12,133 nt of DNA from Lachnospiraceae bacterium. GTDB taxonomy: Bacteria > Bacillota > Clostridia > Lachnospirales > Lachnospiraceae. Numbering within the stretch: position 1 is the first letter of the stretch; each line of letters starts with the position of its first letter. The stretch is taken from NCBI GenBank assembly GCA_017420605.1, contig JAFOIS010000313.1, positions 1 through 12,133 of the forward strand. Reading direction: 5' to 3'. Below the pieces are notes generated by a model that was not told the origin of the DNA, ran no database searches, and was given only the letters and a program-made list of their open reading frames with translations. A program made the translations under genes and the position numbers. This document shows positions 1 to 5,616 of the stretch, piece after piece.

Positions 1-2007
1 ACGCTTGTCGCGATGGGATCCGGTATTTCCTGGATCTACAGCCTGGTCATCCTGTTCCTCATGACGCGGGATCCGGCGCAGGACGCGATGACGCGCCTTC
101 ATTCTCTGTATTTTGAGTCCGCCGCGATGATCCTTACTCTGATCACGGTCGGAAAAATGCTGGAAGCACGCTCGAAGGGAAAGACAACGGATGCGCTGAA
201 AAGCCTTCTCCGCCTTTCTCCGAAAACGGCGCGTGTGCTCCGCGGCGGGACAGAAGAGGAGATCCCGGTGGAAGACGTGCATGTCGGCGACCTTTTTGTC
301 GTACGCCCGGGTGAGAACATACCGGTCGACGGCGTCGTCGTTTCAGGGGACGGCGCGGTCAATGAGGCGGCGCTGACCGGCGAGAGCATCCCGGTGGATA
401 AGGCAGCCGGCGACAGTGTTTCGGCGGCGACCTCCAATCAGGCAGGCTTCCTTACCTGCCGCGCGACGCGCGTCGGGGAGGATACGACGCTTTCACAGAT
501 CATCCGCATGGTGAGCGACGCGGCAGCGACCAAGGCGCCGATCGCGAAGATCGCCGATAAGGTGGCCGGTGTCTTCGTACCGGCCGTGATCTGCGTCGCG
601 GCCGTCGTATTTGCGGTCTGGCTTCTTACGGGCGCGGAGTTCAGTTTTGCGTTATCCCGCGCGATCGCGGTCCTTGTGATCAGCTGCCCCTGCGCGCTGG
701 GACTGGCGACGCCGGTCGCCATTATGGTCGGCAGCGGTGTAGGCGCGCGGAACGGCATTCTTTTCAAGACGTCCGCCGCGCTGGAAGAGACGGGACGGAT
801 CCGGACCGTCGTGCTGGACAAAACGGGGACGGTCACAAAAGGAGAACCGACCGTAAGGGAAACGATCCCGAACGGCGTAACGGAAGAGGAGCTTCTCTAT
901 TACGCGGCGGGACTGGAAGCAAAGAGCGAGCATCCTCTCGCGAAAGCGGTTCTTGCCGAAGCAAAGAGGAGAAGGATCAGCCTGCCTGATTCGGAGTCGT
1001 TTTCCGCGCTTCCCGGGAACGGCCTGCGCGCCACGATAGACGGCGCGGAAGTTATGGGCGGCAAAGCGTCCTTTATCGCGCAGCACTGTGAGATCCCCGG
1101 GGCGCTTTCCCAAAAGGCGGAAGAGCTGGCCGGGCGCGGCATTACGCCCCTTTATTTTGCGAAGGACGGAAAATGCATCGGCCTGATCGGATCCGCCGAC
1201 GTTCTCAAGGAGGACAGCCGAAAGGCCGTCGGGGAACTGCATGACCTCGGGATCCGCGTCGTCATGCTCACGGGCGATAATCAGAAGACAGCCGCCGCCG
1301 TCGCGGAAGACGCGGGGATCACCGAAGTGATCGCGGACGTGCTTCCGGATGGCAAGGAAAGCGTGATCCGCTCCCTTGCGGAAAGCGGAAAAGTCGCCAT
1401 GATCGGAGACGGGATCAACGACGCGCCGGCGCTGACGCGCGCGGATATCGGCATCGCGATCGGCGCAGGCGCAGACGTTGCCGTCGACGCCGCCGACGTC
1501 GTTCTGGCAAAAAGCTCGCTGCTCGATGCGGCCGCGGCCATCCGTCTGTCCCGCGGAACGCTGCGGAATATCCACGAGAATCTTTTCTGGGCGTTCTTCT
1601 ACAATGTTCTCTGCATCCCGCTTGCTGCGGGTGCTTTTGAGAAGAGCTTCGGCATTTCGCTGAGCCCGATGATCGGCGCGGCGGCGATGAGTCTTTCGAG
1701 TTTCTTCGTCGTCACGAACGCGCTCCGGCTCAACCTGCTGAAGATCTATAAATCGGAAAATAAAACGGTCCGCGCCGCGGAGAAAGGAAAAAAAGAAATG
1801 AAAAAGACCATGAAGATCGAAGGCATGATGTGCATGCACTGCGAGGCGAGAGTGAAGAAGGCACTTCTTGCCGTGCCGGGCGTTGCGGACGCCGAAGTAA
1901 GTCATGAAGCGGGTTCCGCGGTCGTGACGCTTTCGGAAGACGTGTCGGACGACGTTCTGCGTCAGGCTGTCGAGGCACAGGACTATCCGGTCATCTCGAT
2001 CGAATAA
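1..2007 (+). CDS. copA: Cu+-exporting P1B-type ATPase with C-terminal CopZ-like HMA domain (5' end outside window)
   Basis: ATP-driven efflux pump that moves Cu+ out of the cytoplasm across the inner membrane. The frame is open from base 1, so the true start, any N-terminal metal-binding domain and the first membrane helices lie upstream. Numbering from the first in-window Met (base 13): actuator TGES at 122-125, the CPC metal site at 225-227, phosphorylated Asp269 in DKTGT, the P1B-specific HP at 307-308, TGDN at 420-423, and GDGIND at 465-470. Tyr530-Asn531 and MSLSS at 559-563 in the last two helices match the Cu+ (P1B-1) signature rather than Zn/Cd pumps. After a short lysine-rich linker (about 583-595) comes a complete HMA domain with GMMCMHC at 604-610. 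That domain is 69 residues from Met596, the size of a free CopZ. The nucleotidase gene starts 14 nt after the stop. Family and ion assignment are secure. Whether the HMA tail is always fused is open (see the junction entries). Confidence 0.93.
   Translation, partial: TLVAMGSGISWIYSLVILFLMTRDPAQDAMTRLHSLYFESAAMILTLITVGKMLEARSKGKTTDALKSLLRLSPKTARVLRGGTEEEIPVEDVHVGDLFVVRPGENIPVDGVVVSGDGAVNEAALTGESIPVDKAAGDSVSAATSNQAGFLTCRATRVGEDTTLSQIIRMVSDAAATKAPIAKIADKVAGVFVPAVICVAAVVFAVWLLTGAEFSFALSRAIAVLVISCPCALGLATPVAIMVGSGVGARNGILFKTSAALEETGRIRTVVLDKTGTVTKGEPTVRETIPNGVTEEELLYYAAGLEAKSEHPLAKAVLAEAKRRRISLPDSESFSALPGNGLRATIDGAEVMGGKASFIAQHCEIPGALSQKAEELAGRGITPLYFAKDGKCIGLIGSADVLKEDSRKAVGELHDLGIRVVMLTGDNQKTAAAVAEDAGITEVIADVLPDGKESVIRSLAESGKVAMIGDGINDAPALTRADIGIAIGAGADVAVDAADVVLAKSSLLDAAAAIRLSRGTLRNIHENLFWAFFYNVLCIPLAAGAFEKSFGISLSPMIGAAAMSLSSFFVVTNALRLNLLKIYKSENKTVRAAEKGKKEMKKTMKIEGMMCMHCEARVKKALLAVPGVADAEVSHEAGSAVVTLSEDVSDDVLRQAVEAQDYPVISIE
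1783..1801 (+). promoter_or_regulatory. copA/copZ junction: ribosome binding site, A7 run and ATGA
   Basis: AAAGGA (1783-1788) runs into seven A's (1788-1794), then G, AAA and ATGA (1798-1801). In the pump's frame this reads GGA AAA AAA GAA ATG and continues into the HMA domain. A TGA at 1799-1801 lies in the +1 frame. A message lacking one A would therefore end the pump at that TGA, overlapping the ATG of the HMA segment by the usual 4 nt. A slip in the other direction reads on in the -1 frame to a TGA at 1905-1907. A runs of this length are known sites of polymerase and ribosome slippage. Whether slippage happens here is not shown. Confidence 0.4.
1798..2007 (+). CDS. Possible independently initiated CopZ-like copper chaperone (in frame, inside copA)
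   Basis: In-frame ATG at 1798 that would give a free 69-residue HMA protein beginning MKKTMKIEGMMCMHC. CopZ proteins bind Cu+ through the two cysteines of this motif (Cys12 and Cys15 here) and deliver it to CopA. An AGGA Shine-Dalgarno-like element lies at 1785-1788, 9 nt before the ATG. The length and the position of the start match ordinary free CopZ proteins, which suggests the tail of the ATPase derives from, or still acts as, a separate copZ gene. That internal initiation actually occurs is an inference. The region could be translated only as the pump's C-terminal domain. Confidence 0.45.
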   Translation: MKKTMKIEGMMCMHCEARVKKALLAVPGVADAEVSHEAGSAVVTLSEDVSDDVLRQAVEAQDYPVISIE

Positions 2008-2021
2008 AACCGGAGGATACG

Positions 2022-3482
2022 ATGGCGAAGAAAAAACTCACCATTCTGCATTCCAATGATTTCCACGGGGCTTTCCTGCCGACCGAGATCGACGGAAAAG
2101 AGGTCGGCGGCCTTCCGCGTCTTGCCGGCTACGTCCACAAGGTGCGGCGGGAAGTGCCCAATACGATCTATCTCAACGCCGGGGACATGTTCCGCGGCTC
2201 GGTCATCGATTCGGAATATATGGGCCTTTCCACGATCGAACTGATGAACCTGCTGGCGCCGGATGCCGTCACGGTCGGCAATCATGAGGTAGACTACGGG
2301 ATCGCGCATCTTCTGTTCCTCGAAAAATGTGCGCATTTCCCGATCATCAACGCGAACCTTTTCATTACCTTCAACAACGTGCGTCTGTTCCAGCCGTACA
2401 TCAATCTGACGGTGGACGGCGTAAAGATCCTCGTGATCGGGATCCTGACACAGGAGGTCATTGCCTCCACGCGCGCCGAGAAGGTGATCGGCACGCTGAT
2501 CGACGTCGAAGAGGCGGCAAAGGAAGTCGGTATCATCTGCGACAACTACCGCAACAAGGACACCGACATCGTCATTCTGCTCACGCATATCGGCATCGAA
2601 GCGGACCGCCAGCTGGCGGAGCTCCTCGATCCGGACTGGGGCGTCGACATGATCAACGGCGGACATACGCATACGTTCATGGAGGAGCCGGAGTTCGTGA
2701 ACGGCATCCCGATCGTCCAGGCCGGGACAGGGTCCTCCATTATCGGGCGGTTCGATCTTACCTACGACCAGGAAGAGGACAAAATCGAGGATCTGACGTG
2801 GAAATGCGTCCCGATCACCCGGGACAACGCCCCGAATTATCCGGTCATGGAGCAGGTGCTTCTGCGCTACAAGGGCAAGACGGACGCCAAATACCAGCGG
2901 ATCGTCACGCATTTCGCGCGGACGCTCTCGCATCCGGCAAGGAACCGGGAAACAGAGATGGGCAATCTCTACGCGGACCTGATCCAGTGGGAGAGCTCTT
3001 TCGATATCATGATGATGGGGTCGGGCGCGATCCGCAAAAAACGGATGGGACCGCTCGTGGCCTATCAGGACATGGTCGAGAATACGCCGTACGACGATCT
3101 TCTCTGGATGATCAAGGTGACCGGTAAACAGTTCCGGCAGATGATCCTCTATATCATGCGGGACGAGGCCTGGGAAGGCCACACGGAGTTCTACCAGTTC
3201 TCGAAGGGCGTGCGGATCGTATACCGCAAGAGTACGCATGCGCTGGAGGAACTGAAATTCCGCGGCGAAGACGTGACGGACGATATGTTCCTTACGATCG
3301 CGCTGCAGAGTTATCATTACCGGAACTTCGACGATTTCATGGGCGTCTCCCTCGAGGAGGTCAAAAAGAACATGCGCCCGCGCGTCGTCGCGACGTCGGT
3401 CAACAACCTGGTGGAGGAGTATTTTGCGACGCACCCGGGTCTCGACGCGCACGTCGAGGGGCGGATCGTGATCCTGGAATAA
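2022..3482 (+). CDS. Cytoplasmic bifunctional metallophosphatase/5'-nucleotidase-like protein
   Basis: Two-domain protein of 486 residues in the UshA/5'-nucleotidase superfamily, which hydrolyses phosphate esters of nucleotides or related compounds with a two-metal centre. The N-terminal metallophosphatase domain (about 5-265) shows NDFHG at 12-16, GD at 54-55, GNHE at 86-89, TH at 188-189 and GGHTHT at 213-218, so all expected metal ligands are present. The C-terminal 5'-nucleotidase domain (about 290-465) contains TEMGNLYAD at 311-319 and GSGAIRK at 333-339. No signal peptide or lipobox is visible: the protein begins MAKKKLTILHSND and enters the fold at once. It is therefore likely cytoplasmic, like Bacillus YunD and unlike periplasmic UshA. 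A GGAGG sits 5 nt before the ATG. It starts 14 nt after copA, so the two are probably co-transcribed, but nothing ties its chemistry to copper. The substrate cannot be read from sequence. Confidence 0.88.
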   Translation: MAKKKLTILHSNDFHGAFLPTEIDGKEVGGLPRLAGYVHKVRREVPNTIYLNAGDMFRGSVIDSEYMGLSTIELMNLLAPDAVTVGNHEVDYGIAHLLFLEKCAHFPIINANLFITFNNVRLFQPYINLTVDGVKILVIGILTQEVIASTRAEKVIGTLIDVEEAAKEVGIICDNYRNKDTDIVILLTHIGIEADRQLAELLDPDWGVDMINGGHTHTFMEEPEFVNGIPIVQAGTGSSIIGRFDLTYDQEEDKIEDLTWKCVPITRDNAPNYPVMEQVLLRYKGKTDAKYQRIVTHFARTLSHPARNRETEMGNLYADLIQWESSFDIMMMGSGAIRKKRMGPLVAYQDMVENTPYDDLLWMIKVTGKQFRQMILYIMRDEAWEGHTEFYQFSKGVRIVYRKSTHALEELKFRGEDVTDDMFLTIALQSYHYRNFDDFMGVSLEEVKKNMRPRVVATSVNNLVEEYFATHPGLDAHVEGRIVILE

Positions 3483-3507
3483 GAGCAAAACTTTGCAAAA
3501 ATCTGAT

Positions 3508-3537
3508 TGACAAAGCCGAGTTCATGCCCTTATAATG
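3508..3537 (+). promoter_or_regulatory. Consensus sigma-A promoter for rpmF
   Basis: TTGACA at 3508-3513 and TATAAT at 3532-3537 are both perfect consensus hexamers, with an 18-nt spacer. They lie in the most AT-rich stretch of the window, between the nucleotidase stop and rpmF. Transcription would start near 3544, giving a leader of about 30 nt that ends in a near-perfect ribosome binding site (TAAGGAGGTG, 3559-3568) 5 nt before the ATG. No operator or leader structure is apparent. No terminator was found between the nucleotidase gene and this promoter, so upstream transcripts may also read in. Confidence 0.9.
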
Positions 3538-3573
3538 TTTAAGCGTGCCACGAGTGAATAAGGAGGTGGGATC

Positions 3574-3756
3574 ATGTCGATTTGCCCTAAGAATAAATGT
3601 TCGAAGTCGAGACGCGATCAGAGACGCGCGAACTGGAAGATGACGGCGCCGACGCTGGTGAAGTGCAGTAAGTGCGGAGCACTGATGGTACCGCACCGTG
3701 TCTGCAAAGCCTGCGGTTCCTACAATAAGCGCGAGATCATCAGCCAGGAAGCTTAA
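3574..3756 (+). CDS. rpmF: 50S ribosomal protein L32 (zinc-ribbon form)
   Basis: Small basic protein of the large ribosomal subunit, 60 residues, which is the normal family length. The N-terminal basic tract SKSRRDQRRANW (10-21) and the zinc ribbon with Cys31, Cys34, Cys44 and Cys47 (CSKC and CKAC) are intact, so this is the zinc-binding C+ form. Cys4 and Cys9 lie outside the ribbon. The start 'SICPKNK' and the core 'MTAPTLVKCSKCG' closely resemble Lachnospiraceae L32. The gene has its own consensus promoter and a very strong ribosome binding site, and is followed 50 nt later by an intrinsic terminator. In many bacteria a DUF177/YceD gene precedes rpmF. Here the upstream gene is the nucleotidase instead. 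Confidence 0.97.
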   Translation: MSICPKNKCSKSRRDQRRANWKMTAPTLVKCSKCGALMVPHRVCKACGSYNKREIISQEA

Positions 3757-3806
3757 GTCTCCGGGCGTTTTGCGTACGCTTTGTACGGAGTAAGAGGACA
3801 GCAACG

Positions 3807-3835
3807 GGCTGCCGCCGGAAGGCGGCAGCCTTTTT
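3807..3835 (+). terminator. Intrinsic terminator between rpmF and plsX
   Basis: Perfect 10-bp GC-rich stem (GGCTGCCGCC at 3807-3816 pairing with GGCGGCAGCC at 3821-3830), a stable GGAA tetraloop (3817-3820) and a run of five T's (3831-3835). It should end most transcripts from the rpmF promoter. It lies only 36 nt before the plsX start, and no clear promoter follows it, so it probably acts as a partial terminator within the operon. Confidence 0.9.
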
Positions 3836-3860
3836 CAGTAAATGAGCCGGGTTCGGAAGA

Positions 3861-3865
3861 AGGAG
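3861..3865 (+). promoter_or_regulatory. Ribosome binding site that fixes the plsX start at 3872
   Basis: AGGAG, 6 nt before the ATG at 3872. An alternative in-frame ATG at 3842 has only the terminator stem and its T run upstream, with no ribosome binding site. It would also add ten charged residues not usual for PlsX. The downstream ATG is therefore chosen. Confidence 0.8.
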
Positions 3866-3871
3866 AAGAGA

Positions 3872-4894
3872 ATGGACGGGGAGATCCGTATTGCCCTTGA
3901 CGCGATGGGCGGCGACAACATGCCCTCCGCGCCGGTACGCGGCGCCGTAAAAGCAGTGGAAAGCGGGGAAGGCTTCCGGGTCATCCTTGTCGGCCGCGAA
4001 AGAGAGATCCGCGGCGAGCTTGACAGGACCGGCTATACGGGAAACCGGATCGATATCAGGCCGGCGTCCGAAGTGATCGAAATGGCGGAGCCGCCGGTCG
4101 CGGCGATACGCTCCAAGACGGATTCCTCGATCGTGGTCGGCCTCGGACTGGTGCGGAGCGGTGAAGCGGACGCGTTCGTATCGGCAGGAAGCACCGGCGC
4201 CGTGATCGCCGGCGCGCAGGTGATCGTCGGACGGATCCGCGGGATCCGCCGTTCGCCTCTTGCGGTGCTGATCCCGACGGAAAGCGGCGTGTCGCTTCTC
4301 ATCGACTGCGGCGCCAACGTGGATGCAAGGCCTGACCAGCTCGTGCAGTTCGCGCGCATGGGTTCCGTTTATATGGAAAACGTGCTCGGGATCAAAGAGC
4401 CCTCCGTCGGTATCGTCAATATCGGCGCCGAAGATGAGAAAGGCAACGCGCTCGTCAAAGATACGCTGCCGCTTCTTCGGAAGGAGAAAGGGATCCGTTT
4501 CGTCGGTTCCGTCGAAGCGCGGGACATCCCCGCGGGCGGCACGGACGTCCTCGTAACGGAGGCCTTCGTCGGAAACGTCGTCCTTAAGATGCTGGAAGGG
4601 ACCGCTTCCATGTTCAAGCGCATGCTGAAGAAGAACCTTACGGCGTCGCTTACGGGAAAGATCGGAGGGCTCCTCATCAAACCGTCCGTACGGAAAATGA
4701 TGAGCGCCTTTGACGCAAGTAAGCACGGCGGCGCGCCGATCCTCGGCCTTAAGGGGCTTGTCGTCAAAACGCACGGCAATTCCGGACCGGAGGAGATCGC
4801 GGCGGCCATCCGCCAGTGTACGGTCTTTTATGCGCAGAAGGTCAATGAGAAGATCGCCGAAGCGATCCTTGCGGAAAGCGGGGACAATTCGTGA
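3872..4894 (+). CDS. plsX: Phosphate acyltransferase PlsX
   Basis: Converts acyl-ACP and phosphate to acyl-phosphate, the donor used by the membrane enzyme PlsY to start phospholipid synthesis. It is a soluble enzyme acting at the inner face of the membrane. From the ATG at 3872 the product is 340 residues, a normal length. Family motifs are DAMGGD at 10-15, AGSTGA at 105-110, DCGAN at 145-149, NIGAEDEKG at 183-191, GGAPILGL at 286-293 and the terminal KTHGNS block at 299-304. Its last 4 nt overlap the GTG of rnc, which implies translational coupling. In many Firmicutes acpP (and sometimes fabD and fabG) sits between plsX and rnc; none is present here. The only transcription signal seen upstream is the rpmF promoter, through a terminator. 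Confidence 0.96.
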   Translation: MDGEIRIALDAMGGDNMPSAPVRGAVKAVESGEGFRVILVGREREIRGELDRTGYTGNRIDIRPASEVIEMAEPPVAAIRSKTDSSIVVGLGLVRSGEADAFVSAGSTGAVIAGAQVIVGRIRGIRRSPLAVLIPTESGVSLLIDCGANVDARPDQLVQFARMGSVYMENVLGIKEPSVGIVNIGAEDEKGNALVKDTLPLLRKEKGIRFVGSVEARDIPAGGTDVLVTEAFVGNVVLKMLEGTASMFKRMLKKNLTASLTGKIGGLLIKPSVRKMMSAFDASKHGGAPILGLKGLVVKTHGNSGPEEIAAAIRQCTVFYAQKVNEKIAEAILAESGDNS

Positions 4895-5616
4895 GTACAC
4901 ATAAGGCGCCGGCGGGCGTCCGGGATCTTCGGGAACTGGAGAACGCGATCGGTTACCGTTTCCGCTCGCGGAACCTTCTTGTGCTCGCGCTCACGCACAG
5001 TTCCTATTCCAATGAGCACGGACGCGGCCGGGCGGGAAATAACGAACGGCTGGAGTTTCTCGGCGACGCGGTGCTCGAATGCGTCAGTTCCGAATATCTT
5101 TACGGCAATTACCCGGATCTTCCGGAAGGCGAAATGTCGAAACTGCGCGCTTCCATGGTCTGCGAACCGACGCTGGCGCGCTGTTCGGACGAGTTTGATC
5201 TCCGGGACTTTATACGGCTCGGAAAAGGGGAAGAACAAAACGGCGGACGAAACCGCCCGTCGATCCTTTCAGACGCGCTCGAGGCGCTGATCGGCGCCGT
5301 CTATCTGGACGGCGGTTTTTCCTGCGCCCGTACGTTCATCCTCGAACATGTGATGGACGGGATCGCGGAAAAGAGATCCTTTACGGACAGCAAGACGGCG
5401 CTGCAGGAGATCGCGCAGTCGCGCGCTCTTCCTGTCGAATATCTTCTTCTGTCCGCCGAAGGGCCGGATCATGACCGGACATACGAGTATGCCGTCCTGA
5501 TCGGCGGCAAGGAGGAAGGACGCGGCACGGGACACAGCAAAAAGGCTGCGGAGCAGGAAGCGGCCCGGAAAGCGATAGAAAATCTGACGGAAAATGAGGG
5601 ACCCAAGTGTATCTGA
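4891..5616 (+). CDS. rnc: Ribonuclease III
   Basis: Endonuclease that cuts double-stranded RNA in rRNA maturation and mRNA turnover and acts as a dimer. The 241-residue product has the usual two domains. The catalytic RNase III domain (about 12-155) carries the signature NERLEFLGDA at 51-60, with metal-site residues Glu52, Glu55 and Asp59 and, in the second block, Asp128 and Glu131 (DALEALIGAVYLDGG). The double-stranded RNA-binding domain (about 165-235) ends in GHSKKAAEQEAA. All catalytic residues are present. It starts with GTG inside the plsX stop (GTGA overlap), with a GGGGA 6 nt upstream, and its 3' end overlaps smc by 10 nt. Both overlaps point to coupled translation in one operon. Confidence 0.97.
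   Translation: MSTHKAPAGVRDLRELENAIGYRFRSRNLLVLALTHSSYSNEHGRGRAGNNERLEFLGDAVLECVSSEYLYGNYPDLPEGEMSKLRASMVCEPTLARCSDEFDLRDFIRLGKGEEQNGGRNRPSILSDALEALIGAVYLDGGFSCARTFILEHVMDGIAEKRSFTDSKTALQEIAQSRALPVEYLLLSAEGPDHDRTYEYAVLIGGKEEGRGTGHSKKAAEQEAARKAIENLTENEGPKCI

Noticed and set aside
652..1905. 417-codon minus-strand frame opposite copA
   Set aside because: It is antisense to a pump gene in which every catalytic motif is present, and the translation has a low-complexity, Arg/Asp/His-rich composition with no domain.
1983..3488. 501-codon open frame on the minus strand opposite the nucleotidase gene
   Set aside because: It mirrors the nucleotidase gene almost end to end, has no family motifs and no ribosome binding site that I could see. 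Treated as a compositional shadow.
3757..3790. Possible second hairpin (CTCCG with CGGAG) just after rpmF, considered as an antiterminator or riboswitch
   Set aside because: The stem is only five base pairs with a large irregular loop. It shares no sequence with the terminator stem, and no known riboswitch core is recognisable.
3842..3871. Upstream ATG that would add ten residues to PlsX
   Set aside because: It follows the terminator T run directly with no ribosome binding site. The ATG at 3872 has AGGAG at the right distance and gives a normal N-terminus.
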